64,000 nt of DNA from Oreocharis arfaki (Eukaryota > Chordata > Aves > Passeriformes > Paramythiidae). The stretch is from contig VZRR01008077.1 of the NCBI GenBank assembly GCA_013398015.1, forward strand, positions 1,650,685 through 1,714,684, written 5' to 3'. Of the stretch, positions 51,465 to 64,000 are shown piece by piece. Position numbers and translations under genes: made by a program. Under the pieces are notes generated by a model that worked only from the letters and a program-made list of their open reading frames with translations, was not told the DNA's origin and searched no databases. How positions within the stretch are numbered: the first letter of the stretch is position 1; every line of letters begins with the position of its first letter.

Positions 51465-54400
51465 ACCTGTCATGTGAAGTCCCCATCTCTCTTTGAGGGT
51501 GATACTGCACATGAATAATGGTACTGTAGCTGTCTATCTCTTGGGAATGTACAAGCTCTAGATGGGATGAAAGAGATGCTGCTAGACAAGCAAGTTCCTT
51601 GTCCTTCCATTTAAGGTCTGATATTTCAGTTATGAAGGCAAAAGACAGCTTGCACTTTGTCATGGTACTCATGCTCATAGATCTGTTGGAAAGACTTTGG
51701 CAGTGATGGGTTGGCCCATTAATTCGTTGTCAATTTTTGGTCATTTCTGTTAACTTATCCATGTCTCTGTATTATTTGCTGGGAAATAACAATCCATACA
51801 GCCTTGTAATGGTGTTTGAGATCTGCACATAAAACTACTATGTTGGTAAAAGCAGCACAGCTACAACGTCCTACTGGCATATACACACACAGAATGCGAG
51901 GGAATGAGGTAAATTCACTGCAGAAACAAATAGTTCATGAACAAGTTACAGTGTCTGGAAAAGTCAGAGATGTCAAAAGTAGTGTTCAGAAATATATTCA
52001 CAAAGCAGTAATAAAGCACAACAAGGCAAGAAGGAGATGGCATCTTCTTAGTGCTGAGAAACAGAGAAATGACAATTGTTAAACTCAGTGCCTGCACATA
52101 TTCGTGTACCTACTTGCGCTAATGCATTGGCTTTATTTCCTAAACTACAAACATACACAAGCACACACAAGCCTATTTGGAAAAAGTTAATTTGGGGTTC
52201 AGAAAATACACACTCACTTTGTTAATATGATCATGGTAATTCAATACACATCAGGCAAAATCTGAATTTTGGCTTATGGGATCTTGCATTAGAGGTGGCA
52301 GCATTTTATGTTGAGTTGTCACTAGTAGTTTGGTGGTTTTTGACATAAATATCCTAGAAGTTTTAACTTCAATGGCCCTAAAACCTAGTTCTTTGTCTCC
52401 TGTCTCTGTGTTCTCACACTTTTACTTCCTTGGTTTCCTGTTATCTACAAAGGAAAGAAGGTAAGATTTTGCATTTTCATACTCTTCAAACTGTGATGGA
52501 ACAAAGGAATTTTCTTGTTGCCAGAGGATGTATGAGAAGCATATTCAGTCATTGCTCTACCAGACTTAATTATTTTATTTCTCTGTGAAGCAGACCACAT
52601 CTGTGAAACTCTGCTACTAGAGTTACCCCCATGTTTTATCTTCTGGCATTCTAGGCAATAAAGTCTTATTATACACAAGACCAACACTTACTTATTGTGG
52701 CATCCCTGTTCACTGCTGCAAAGAAAAAGAGTGTTTCCTACTGCCTAACTAACAGTTTTTGTTTAGCAAACAACCTAAACAACAACAGCAAGTCTAATGA
52801 ATATTACCTGTCAATTAAATTATGAGAGCATAAAGTGTCAAGAACCCTTCAGCGGCAGAAAATGTTTTTCAGGTATATTGTTTCACACGTTTTAAAAGCT
52901 TTTTTTGTTTAGCTTTTTTTAGAGCAAATTTCTTTGCGGTAAAACTAGGGCTTTGTTGTTTATCATAAAGAAGCCAAAAAAGTAAAAGTAGAGCTACATC
53001 CATCTAAATTTAATTTGCTCGTCCCTTTCTAACCAAAGATTTTATATATATATTTATTTAAATAATACATTTTCTAAGGAACTAAAAATTCACACACTGC
53101 TGTGGGATAACTTCATTAGACTCAGCTTTGAAATCCCTCGGTCAGATTCTGCTCCCGCACACATGGCTGTAAACATGCTGTAAATCCACTGAAGTGCCTG
53201 TTCATTTAATTCAATCTCAGAAAGCTAGAACTGGCCACCGGATTATTTATTTATGGATATCACAACCCCATCGTCACTTAAAAGTAGATGTTTGTATTTC
53301 ATGTTCTTGGTTTTCTTGATTTTTAATCATTCATAGGACGTCATCAAATATTGATGTTCCATCTATTAAAAATGCCATAAATAAATAAGCTACGTACACA
53401 GGCCTGACCAGAAACAGCATGGTCCAAGATATTCCAGTTCTGTGTGCCAGAAAATGTCTTCTGTTTGATGATCTATTCAGCTGAGCCTGGAAGGTTGTGG
53501 GTAGATAGCAGACCTCTACCTTTTTGGCTGCTGTACCATAAACGTAAGATGACATTTCTGTTGCTGCTTGGTTAAAATAACCCAGGCAATCTCTGAAAGG
53601 GAATATGAATAACCATACCTGGGTTTCATGTCAAAAACAAAAAATAAAAGGTACTAATGACCTTTTCTTATTGCCTTAGCCTAAATGCTGCATTTTGACT
53701 CACATCTTTGGGAAAAAGGAAATCCAAGAGCCATTAGATCACTGAGGCTGCTTGGATGTTCAATTCTGACCTGTTATTACTTGTTGAAATTACAAACAAA
53801 GGAAAAAAAATTAAATTAAAAAAAATAAGTTAAAAGCAACCTTTTTGCATATAGACTTTTTACATGAAATTATCATCTTTTAAGAAGAAAGTTTATTTCA
53901 ATTTTCAATTCAGAAGTCACCTTTTAAAAAAAGCTAGGACTAATTATGCACTCAGCACAAACATTTAGGCTAATAAGTGTTTTATTCCTTGAAGGAGTGT
54001 TAAGAAAATGGATCCACACATAGTCCTGGTGTTTTATTGTTTAATTGAGCTTTTACCTCCTGAAAGCTGCCATAATCCAAAGGACCTGCCAGCCCCTACA
54101 TGAGCTTCTCCCTAAAACATGTTTTTAAGCAAAGTTGGTTTCACATTTGTGAGAAGAGCTCACAAAAGAAAGAAAAGAGCTAGAATAAGGGAGATGCTGT
54201 TGTGTCGAGCATATAGTCCTGTAGGAAAGCTCTGCCACTGCAGAGGAGGTCTGGTATGAACTGTGAGACAGCTCTCACTTTGCCTGCATCCAAGAGACAG
54301 GGATTTGAAGGGAGGAAAGCCCATCCCTGTGGGTTCCCAGTTAACTCCGACACGGAGGCTGTCACACCCCACCATTAATATGGGACCACCTGGGAGCCTA

Positions 54401-57400
54401 AACTGTCGGCTCTTCTGTTGATTTAGGTAAAACACAGACTGCTGGGGGAAACTTTGTGACTGCTGGGTCTCATTTGAGCAAAAAGTGTCAAGGGAGTTTC
54501 TGCTATTGCAGTGATTCATTTGACTTTTAGGATTTTGTTCATGAAGTAGAGTGGTCTGCATTCAGTGGTGTGCCCAGGATGATTCTGACAGTGCCTGTGG
54601 GAGGAAGGCACATGGGGACAGGTGATGGGCATAGCTGAAGAGAGAGCAGGCTGGGAGCCTCGTTTCCTAAAGGAGGATCAGGCAGTCATTCAGTGCTTGT
54701 GGCTATGATGGTTTTGATGTCTCTCTTGACTCTTCTTCCCTCCTGCACTTCCTTTTTTATTAATGGAGCTGCTGGGCAGTGCCAAACATGCTTGACAAGT
54801 CTTAAAGAATCAATTTCTTATAAGCTTAATGCAAATAGGCAGCTGGTCATAGCAGGGAGCCCACAATGTGTCTTTCCATCCCTGTCCCCAAGGTGATCAC
54901 AAACTGGGTCACCCCTGGAAGGGCACATCTGCTAACACACAGACACATGAAAGAGCAGTGCCACAGGCTTGGAGGTGCCCTCAGTTTCCTTCTCCATGGG
55001 CTGGCTTGACTCAAACAGTGGTGAGAGACTGTGGACACTGGGATTTTCTCATTGGCAAGTTCTCTGCCTTCATGAGATAACAAGTTAATAAATCCCTGAA
55101 AATCTAGGCAGCTGGCTGTGTGGGCCCTCTTTGTGCCCTTTGATCTATGAACCCATGGCTCTGTGGTGATGCTTACAGCTGCTGACAGGCGATTTGCTGG
55201 GGTCTCTGTTCTTTGTTGTGCTTGGGCTTGGCATGAAAATTTCACAGCAGTTAATGAGATCCATTGGCCACAGCAATCCATCCCCTGTGCATTGAGTGCT
55301 AATTAGTGTCAGGCTGTCACAATAGCAAGATGAGTTGCAAAATGAAACCATCAAGTACACTCTGATTCTGATTTATTACTTATTTTTCTGTCACTGTGAC
55401 TGAACAATATTAAAAAAAAAAAAAAGTCAGTCTGGCCTCTTATTTGGCTTCATGTGAGGTGGTGATGATTTCCCTGTAATTAATGAAGTGCATTATCTAA
55501 CTCCCTCACCTTGCAGTAGGAAGAAAAGTCCCTTTTTCACTCTTTCGTTGTTTCCAAAGAGAAAGTCTCTGAAAGCCTTGGGAACACACAATCAGTCAGA
55601 GTGAATGGCCTAAAAGGCGGGCTCCATTCATGGTTCTACACACCCCAGGGTCCTTTTGTTCCTCAATTTAATTAGATTTACTGTGGCCTGTCTACCCACA
55701 CCAGTAAACACTGCATCGATGTTCCAGGTCTATGCAAAGCAGGTTGTTAGAGAGGTTCTTGGGACCTGTTCCTTTTCCATCTGAGCCCCTTTCCACAGCT
55801 CTGTCCTTGCAGCATTGAATTAACTGCTGCAGTTTTCTAAGGTGGCACAAATTTTGCCACACTGAAGTTAACTTTTAAATAAACTATGCATGCAGAAAAA
55901 TAATAGAGAATGGGTGTTTATCACAGTTCTACCTGGAAAAATCTTGCTGACAGCAGTCTTGGTCTCCCAGGTTTGAGATGCTGAGGCTGGGATCAGTCTC
56001 ACATGCTCTATGCTTTACAGTGCCAGACAGTTTTTCTCCTGGAATATTCATCCTTCTCTATCAGTAAATTTTTGCAAATGGCTTGATTCATATTTATTGT
56101 ATTCTGTAGACTCTGTCTAGAGACTAGCAATTGTGATTAGAGTAAGTATCCTACTATTAATAATGAAGAAGCAAAATGAGAGTTGGCATAAAACCCATGT
56201 ATGTCCATTTGTCTGAGTGTGACTTAAATTATCCAGTAGCAGTGGGAGAAATACTTTTTTTAGTGCCATCTCTTTCTTTTTTCCTTTTTTTTCTTCTCTT
56301 TTTTTAGCAATATTTTTGAGGTGATAAAGTTTTACAAATGTTGTAGGAGGGAAAATAGGAATGATCTAGGTCAGGAGAAAATGGTGAATTACCTTTCAAT
56401 ATCATTCTCTAGTCTCTCAGGTGCTTTCCAGCGGTTTTATGCTTAGCACTATTGAATAATCCATGTTGTGACTGGCAATTATTTGTGCAAATAAAGACTG
56501 ATTCTTATACAGATCTGTCCATTCTACACCACTAGCTTTTGTATTCAGCAGGACAAGTCATCAGGGTACTTTCTCCCACAACAGCTTAAAATGATCCTGA
56601 GTAACGGTGTTTCAGCTGTAATACACTTAAGATAAAGCAATAATAAATATTCTATAGGATAACTTATTGGAAAGCAGACCTATTAGCCTATTTAGACCTA
56701 TTTCAAAAGGAAGCTTTTGACTTCCCTGTGGCATTCTGAAATCAAAACTAATGCTACCATTTTTAATTTGTTTTTTACTTTTAATGATTTAATTTGGTGT
56801 GGAGCCTTTTCACAGGAATATATTCAGACATTTTGTTAGAGACTTCGCCCTTTTCTTTTATCTGCATTGAGTCATTGGCTATGATTTAGGACAGTAACAG
56901 AGAGACCATGACAGCTTTCCCAACTGTTGCTTTTTTGCAGTTTACTGGTCTCTTCTTGCTTTGCAAATAGGTCAGTTCTCAGTCATGCACCAGCAGGCTG
57001 TCAGCAGTAGCAAAGGGCTCTCTTGAGCTTCTCATCTAAGGAGACAGCTGAGAAAGCCTCTCTAAAACGAATGAAAACAGGAGAGTGGAAGACCCTCAAA
57101 CTCATCAAACTGTTTCCACCTTGCTCCCACTCCCCGCTTTGGTTCTTTCCAGCTCCTGTGTGATTGCTTTGTGGGTTGTCTTTTTTTCTCTTCAGATCTG
57201 ATCAAGCATTGATTTTTTAATTACTGATTATTTGAGGGTGCTGTTTGCTTGTTTGTTTGCCATTTATTTTTTCCCCAGAGAAGACAGATTTTGTCCGTCT
57301 TGCATAACAAGTCCATGACTGGAAATATCAGTGTGTCCACAGGCTTTTCTTTAACATGTTCTTTTTCTTCTGCTTGCTGCTATGGTAGCAACTAAAGCAG

Positions 57401-57890
57401 AGAAAGATTTGGGAATCTGCAAGCTCTGTTGATCACCGTTTTCTGTTTGTGCTTTAAGAGAGAGTTTTATTTATTTAAGGAACTAAATGCCTTGTCCTGT
57501 TCCATGACTTTTTTCTTGGTGTAGACAAAGTCCTTAAGGAAAATCTCTTGAAACTTCTTGTCACCGGCAGGAACTGGCTTGTGATGTAATGTCTCTTGTT
57601 TTCATTTATTAAATGTTTTGTACATAAATAAATGGGAGAAATGAGAATAAAGTTGGACGGTGAAGTCATAGTAGGGTAATTGGAGGAATTGGAGTAATTG
57701 TAGAAGAGGCAGATTGGAATTTGAACATAATCAGTGAGATCAGACAGTTTGTATACAACCTGATGTAAATAAGGTTTCAATAGAGTTATAGTTTTGTTTT
57801 GTTTTTTTTTTTTTTAATCTAGTTCTTATTAGCCTTAGAAAAAATGACACAGCCAAGTTCATACAGGATCCTGTAGCATGGTCAGGTCAT
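51465..57890. other. Non-coding stretch, no gene recognised
   Basis: The longest frames (54160-54561 minus, 133 codons; 54847-55281 minus, 144 codons) show no domains or splice partners. Simple repeats are a TA run at about 53043-53052, A14 at 55412-55425, a T-rich pyrimidine tract at about 56264-56306 and T14 at 57802-57815. Confidence 0.55.
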
Positions 57891-57958
57891 GGACTAGGAG
57901 CTTTTGGGTCCCTCTGCTCTTTGGGACTAGGAGCTTTTGGGTCCCTCTCTGCTGTTTG
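57891..57958 (+). repeat. Two-copy tandem repeat, unit 33-35 bp
   Basis: Copies at 57891-57923 and 57924-57958 share GGACTAGGAGCTTTTGGGTC followed by CCTCTG or CCTCTCTG. They are almost identical apart from a 2-base insertion and one substitution near the end, so the duplication is recent compared with the one at 17 kb. Confidence 0.92.
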
Positions 57959-58085
57959 AGCTACAGGCTCATGTACCTTCAGCTGAGTTTCGCTATTGTG
58001 CATCCTCTCGTGATCCTGATTCTTGAGATCTCCTTGGATAGTTAGCTGTTAATTTAGGGTGATTTTGCTCCCTCAAGTGTTCCTC

Positions 58086-58288
58086 TGAATCACAGAATTG
58101 CTTAGGTTGGAAAAGATCTCCAAGATCATCCAACCCAGCCACCCACCCAGCAGTGTCAAGTCTACTTACAAACCATGTCCCTAAGTTGAACATCTGCACC
58201 ACGTCCAAGTACTTCCAGGTGTGGTGACCGAACCATGTCCCTAGGCAGCCTCTCCCAACACCTGACAAGCCTTTTTGTGAGGAAATCA
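58086..58288 (-). mobile_element. CR1 LINE fragment (3' end)
   Basis: On the plus strand this reads as the reverse complement of the CR1 3' region: GAATCACAGAATTGCTTAGG, TTGGAAAAGATCTCCAAGAT, CATCCAACCC, then later CTAGGCAGCCTCTCCCAACA and CCTGACAAGC. This is the typical order in avian CR1. The copy is 5'-truncated to about 200 bases and diverged. A GTGTGGTGACCGAACCATGT-like stretch in the middle repeats part of an earlier segment (AACCATGTCCCTA occurs twice, near 58171 and 58231), suggesting internal rearrangement. The minus-strand frame 57993-58376 runs through it and is not a gene. Confidence 0.92.
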
Positions 58289-61200
58289 TGATGACAAAAT
58301 GGGAAGTGAATGAATAAAGGCCCATACCTTTATTTTTGTCAGAATTAAAATATATTTTTGATGAAGGTCTGGTCACCCTGCAGGCTGCAAGTGCTAGTTA
58401 TTTTATATAATATTTCATATTCAGAGCTTCAGGGTATATGACAGGTATAGAATAAGCAATCTTATAGAAGACATCTGTGCAAAAGCATGGCTTTGCTGAA
58501 ATGGTACTAATTTTTTCCAAAGTAGGTCATAGGAAAGAGCAATCCAATATGAGAGCCTTTGTTCATTTAAATGTCTAAAAACCAATCTAACTAATTAAAA
58601 GAATGAGAGCATACAAGAAAGAAATCCCACATGACAGAATAAACAGCATTTGAAAGAAGGCAGTTTGTTTTCTAATATGTGCTTTACTTTTTATCAGTTA
58701 TAGCCCCCGAAATTGTATCTCTTTGAATGAATTTAGTTTTTTAAGAACTTAACGTGCTTTGTTAATATGGCATGGACTTAGTCTGTTTACATAAAACAGC
58801 CTAGTAAAAGATATTCACAGAGTTTCCCTTGTAAATACAGAGTTCTTTTCAGTTAATTATATGCAAATCAGCTTTGTTAACAAACACCTGAGTAACTCTG
58901 CCTTGTCTTCATTAGCCTGGGAGATACACTACATTTCTCAAGGAACTAGACAAGGAATATTAATCAAAGAAGCTTGTAAGTTTTAATGAGCTTATTAATT
59001 GCTGACCTCTGTATTTCCAAGAAGTGGTATTAAAACTGAAAGATAACTGAGATATTTTTGTGCAGCAATATCATGCAGATATATACGAGAAAAGCACTCA
59101 TGGCCAAATTTGGGTCATGCAAAATAAAACCTTAATCTAGCTACTTGCATATTGATAACTCATGGTTTTTTTGAAAAAATATATGCCAGCTGATGAGAGT
59201 TTAATGGGAGAAACATTCTTCTTGCACTAAAAGAGCATTCAGTGTTGTAGAAGAAGATGAGAAAAAGTGGAATAAAGTTCAGTTTTGTGGTTTCCTAGAG
59301 CAGGCTTTTTAACTTTCCAAACCAGTAGTGATGAGTTCTGGATTTGCTTCCCAAATGGACCTCTTGAATGTTAGGTGATTCTAGCTCTCAGTTCAGGGCT
59401 TGAACAATATCTTAAGGTAAAAATAATGGAAAATGCAAACACAAAATGAGCATGGAGGCGAGGCTGGGAAAGGTCTCTGTCCTCCACGGGCAGCTGACCT
59501 GGTCACACTCTGCACATCAGCCCCTTTAACAATAATTGGAAGGTGAAGCCCAGCCTGAGGAGTCTGGTGGTGAAGTTCGTCGATGCCTGCCCTGAGGGCA
59601 GCCTTCAAGTCTGACCCTCAGCAGTGATCGACCCTCGCTGCCACCCCTGCTAAACAGAGGAATGTTCTGCTTCGCATGGCTACTCCGAGAAATGTGATGA
59701 AACCTGAAACCCAGCTCTGGCAATAGCCTTTAATGCTGTGTGCAGGAGCAGACTTTGGTGTAATTAATCCTCTAATTAATTTCTAATAGCTGTCTAGCCA
59801 TGTGTCAATAAACAAGGAGGATGCATGACAATAAAAACATCTGTCAGAGTCAGTAACACACAGTACTGCTTCAGAGAGAGACAGACAAGAAGGGAGGGAA
59901 AATAAGTGGAACGAGAAATAAAACAAGGCAAACCATGGACTGGGATTAAGTGGAGTCTAAGCAGGAAAGACAGATTCTGAGTTGCCAGCTGATCTTTCCT
60001 AATTTGATTTGGCCATTTCCAGTTCTGAAGGATAAATGAGTTACCAGGGTGGGAAGATGGATAGCTGATGATTGGCTTCTGGTACCTGAGTAGCTCTGGT
60101 CTCCAGCTCCGACCCTTCCGCGGCAACAACAGATGATGGTGTCCACTTAATTTGTGCCACTGCTGTCCACGTGAAGCCATTGTAAATCCTTATACATTTA
60201 CACATCCCAGAGGCTGTACCTGTGTAGTGAGTGACAAAGTTGGGAAACAAAAGTACTGGAAACTAGACTGTTCCTCATTCGGTGCAGCAGAAACAAGAAT
60301 GAAACTTGAGAAAATATTCTACCAGCCTTTAAACTGTACCAGATGTCTCTTACCAAAATTTTTAGGAGTTTGGGAAGAAATTAAGATTATGCAGTTCTTA
60401 GGACTAGTTTTCATTTTTGATGAGAGGTAGCTGAGTAAGAAATACTTTTATGAGTCCTACTAGGCTCATTACACCTGAAAAAGAAGAAAGAAAGCATCAA
60501 AGAGAATTTTTTCTGAGGTATTTCTAGTTCCTGGAACATTAGAGACTCAGGAAAGCCCAAATAGCCATCTGTCCAGAGATCACATGCTTCAGGGAGAAGT
60601 GAGCTGCAACACAGCCCATACTCCTAATTAGCCTTTGTCTTCTGTATTCCAGTTCTCTTGAATTTTAGATATCTCTTTGAATTTTTGAGCCAGATAGTCA
60701 TAAAAACTGCAACCCATCCCAGTTTCAAATCTGCAAAATGCTTGTGGCAATAATTCTGAGTGACATAAAGCAGAGCAGTTGCATGTGATGGTGGCAGCTT
60801 TGTGGGGAGTTTTGTTTTGCTTTGCTTTGGTTTGTTTTTTTCCCCTGTGAAAAAACATTCTGCTCTGAACCAATCACAGACTCTCTGGAAACTTTAAAAG
60901 GATAATTCAGTCTCCTCTTTTCCATTTTAAATCTCTTCAATCAGTTCTTTCTTCCTACCATCGTTGCTGACATTGATTTATTTTAATTAAAATTCTTGTG
61001 CTCAAGTACCATAATTAGCCCCTGTCACTACTAATTCTCATCCCCTTGGATTATATAGATAGAACTAAAATCCATGCGGACTAGTTCAGAGGCATTTGCT
61101 CACCTGCAAACTGGAAGAGAAAGAGCTCCAAATTCTCTAGTGAGGCATACTTGGAACCAGGAAAATGTTTCAATGCTTGTCTCACTGAATCTAAGGATCT

Positions 61201-63971
61201 GTGTACTTTGAATGGGTTCGTGTACTTTCTTTTTGATGTTATTTTCTACAAATCTTCCTTTGACCTTCTTTAAAGGACGGAAATTAACCAGAAAACAGCT
61301 CTTTCCGTGGCGCCCCAAAGGGGTCTAATATAGATCCATCACTCAGAAGTGGCTGTAAGTTTCCAAAAATACGCTTTTAAATTGAGTTGTTAAACATGCT
61401 GTTATCCTTGGAGGTAAAGATTAAGGATTATTCAAGTTACCTTGGGTAGTTGTTTGCTGCTCTAGGTCAGCTTGACCATTCTTCACCTCACTCCATATCT
61501 TCAGTGGGGCTGTGAGATACCCATCACATGCCAGATTTCTCCTGATGATATTTTACCTGCTTCCCCTCCTTGCATTAGGGAATTGCAGTTTAATGTACCC
61601 ATGCAGCTGCCTTTAGTCTCCTGAGAAAGGTGGCTCCTGCTCACTCGTGCATTTTGCTGGAGCAGTGTTGGTATGAAGCACAGCAGACAAATCCAAAGAA
61701 TGCAAGCGGTTATGATGTGCATGAGGAACACACAGAAGTTGGCGGAAAAAGGTAATAGGGATACGTCTGCATGTCTGCTTTTATGTCTTCTCTGTGATAT
61801 TTTTAGAGCTCGATCTCCTGGCTCCACTAGTTGGTTTTTGTCCTTTTTGTTTTGCTTATAAAAGTCGAGAAATAACACCTGGAATATTCAAATAAAGAGG
61901 CTGGGGATCAGTGTCTTGCCTGGCGTGAAAGTCCAGTGTTTGAGATAACACATTTTCATGGTAAACATGAATACAGTGCCTCACCTGCTCTGTAAGAAAA
62001 AGCCATTAGAAGGCAGCATGGGAGAATATGTACCTCAAACTCCTCATACTCATACATACACACAGAGCTTATTGTAAAATCTGAAGTGAATTGTTGTCAA
62101 GCTTTGTAAACATGGAATTCAGCACTGTTACATCTGAGTCTTGCATAAAATGCTAGCAAAAGGCTCCGGTAGCCTTCAGGGAGAAGGCTGTACACATTAT
62201 AAATGGTTAATGCTTCATAGGATAGAAATTCAGTGAAGCAGGAAAGTGCTTGTTCAATTACTTTTTTGTAGGTTTTTTGTTTGGGATTCTTTTTCACTTC
62301 ATTTTTTTCTCTTTCTATCTGCCTGTGAGGGTCTGGATGCTCACTCTTGCTGGGGTCTAGGAAAACTGGAGTTTGCTGAACCAGAACCTATTTCAGACCT
62401 TAAACATTTATGTTCAGTGCTGCCAGGATTTAGATGCCTTTTACTTTAGTTGAGCAGGTGGGATGAGTCTTGCACCTTAAGATCTTTTTTCCGGACCAGT
62501 GACTCTTACTTAAAGAGATAAGAAGCCCTGTAATATTGATCAGCTTATGAAAGTGCCAAATAACCTTTCACCTCCATCTGATCAACTTTCTGTATCAAAA
62601 TATGAACATGAAAATAAGAGCATTAAACTCTGAGCCTTTTCCTCCACGCTCAGGAAACCTTATATACACTAAAGAACATTCTGTATCACAGAAAGCAGCT
62701 GTGTTTGAGGCCTGGGATTAAACATCATTTGGGAATATTTGAATCCAGGACAGATATTTTTTGCTTCTCTCAGTGTATAGAGATCTGATTTTCTGATTCA
62801 GCTGAGGAGAAAGACTCCAATTTTTCTCTAAACACAGTAATGTTTAAATAAAAGTAGTGGAGAAAGCCTCTCTCACATGTTCCAGTGTAGCTTTTCAAGG
62901 TATGAGATAAGCTGAAATTAATTGGAAAATTTAGTCAGGCAAGAGAAGTCTAAGTGCCTATGCTGCTTATATGCCAGCTTCATGCTGAAGCCTCAAGTCT
63001 TTTATTAAAGTGGATAAATTCAAAGTATACATATTGCACATATAGAAAAAAACCCCTCACATTTTAAATTGAGAAGCTGTCCACCCCAGCGAGTCAAAGG
63101 GAATAGGGTAGCCCAGGCTTTGATTCAGCTGGAGTCCTTTTGGTGTGAGAGCAGTTCAGTGCTGGGCAGGGAAGAGCAGGGCATGACCTTAGCCAAGCGG
63201 GGAAGAAAGAAGAGATTGAGATTTTTTTCTATGTAAATGGTCAAATGTGCAAGGACACATGGGTTTAAAAGTTATTAGAATAGCCACAGGTGAGAAACCA
63301 GGAGACCTTCTTCTACTGGGAAAGGTGGAAATCAGTTCCCTGGGAGGGCTGGAAATCATCATCACAAATATTAAACTGCTTGTGTTGATGATTATAAAAC
63401 ACACATTACATAGAGTTGATTTTTGCTTCCTGAAGCTGGTTGGGTGAGGTAGTAATCCTGAGGTCTCTTTTGACTCTATTTTCTATATTTTTCAAAATTA
63501 TGTTACAGAAAATGAATAATTTTCTGTCAGCTACATGTGAGTCTACATGCACAGGCAAACAGACATGAAGAGTGTGATCACAATGCCTATAGTGCTAATT
63601 CTTAGAAGTTAAAAATGGAAGAAAAAGTAAAGCATCCTTCAAGATAATGATCAAGTTAGCCTGTCTCATCCAAAAAAAGCACCTCAGTCTCCTGGGCTAA
63701 TAACCCCTGGGCTATTCAAAGGAACTAAAAAGCCTTGGACACTCCTACTTTCACTCTGTCTATGTTGAAAATGAATGCAGTGACAGAAAGGGTAGAAAAA
63801 ACTTTATCTGTCTCATCTGTGCACAGCTCTTTTTGAGTGAAAGCCCAGAGCAGAAACTGTTGCTGGCCTCTGGGGCTGGGGGAGTGTATGAGAAGGCATA
63901 GCACATCCCTATGCTCCGGGTCTCTTCTTTAGCTTTTCTCCATCAAACATGGTGTAGCTGTGAAGCCACTC
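58289..63971. other. Non-coding stretch, no gene recognised
   Basis: 58550-59060 is AT-rich, repeat-free and dense in TTAAT/ATTA cores, so it is a possible conserved non-coding element. 59440-59700 and about 60100-60130 are locally richer in G+C and CpG but too small and sparse to call an island. Frames of 125-128 codons on the minus strand (59794-60180, 61501-61878) have no recognisable domain. Confidence 0.5.
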
Positions 63972-64000
63972 ATCACATCACCCCCATCACATCACCCCCA
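63972..64000 (+). repeat. Start of a 14-bp tandem repeat at the window edge
   Basis: ATCACATCACCCCC occurs at 63972-63985 and again at 63986-63999, and the last base of the window is consistent with a third unit. The array may be a longer minisatellite that continues beyond the window. Confidence 0.75.

Noticed and set aside
54847..55281. 144-codon minus-strand frame
   Set aside because: Composition and lack of splice context suggest chance; no family recognised.
1..64000. CRISPR arrays, operons, phage or plasmid modules, tRNA or rRNA genes
   Set aside because: No regularly spaced repeats with unique spacers, no dense co-directional genes, and no tRNA-like or rRNA-like sequence that I can recognise; avian CR1 copies show that the DNA is vertebrate.

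Overview
The window reads as vertebrate nuclear DNA, almost certainly from a bird. The strongest evidence is three copies of the 3' part of the CR1 LINE, the dominant avian retrotransposon: one on the plus strand at about 8010-8514, and two on the minus strand at about 24421-24500 and 58086-58288. The rest fits this: an AT-leaning base composition, low repeat density, short microsatellites, no operon-like gene packing, and only short open frames on both strands. There is one ambiguous base, N, at 10477.

Layout. 1-8000 is non-coding, with an AT-rich block at about 4600-6500 rich in homeodomain-like motifs. 8010-8514 is a CR1 copy. 10381-10564 is a nested tandem duplication containing the N. 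13780-14060 is a small CpG-dense island in otherwise AT-rich DNA. 17041-17155 is a two-copy tandem repeat. 19497-19671 is the best protein-coding candidate: a splice acceptor, 57 open codons, a stop, and then an AT-rich 3' UTR with two AATAAA signals. It looks like the last coding exon of a plus-strand gene whose earlier exons are not recognisable here. I do not recognise the protein. 20-35 kb has a CR1 fragment and short palindromes but nothing clearly genic. 35451-35525 is a very long T tract. Three exon-like segments (26111-26179 plus, 36376-36582 minus, 39460-39565 plus) have splice-like borders and an open frame, but are weak. 40-64 kb is non-coding with a three-copy 18-bp repeat (51411), a two-copy 33-35-bp repeat (57891), a CR1 copy and the start of a 14-bp repeat at the window end.

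I see no set of genes working together, and no evidence for an undescribed multi-gene system. The items most worth a second look are the 19.5 kb terminal exon and its missing parent gene, the CpG island at 13.8 kb, the exon-like minus-strand segment at 36.4 kb, and several perfect inverted repeats that double as plausible transcription-factor sites. Most of the open frames of 60-230 codons are chance frames, or frames through CR1 or the T tract.
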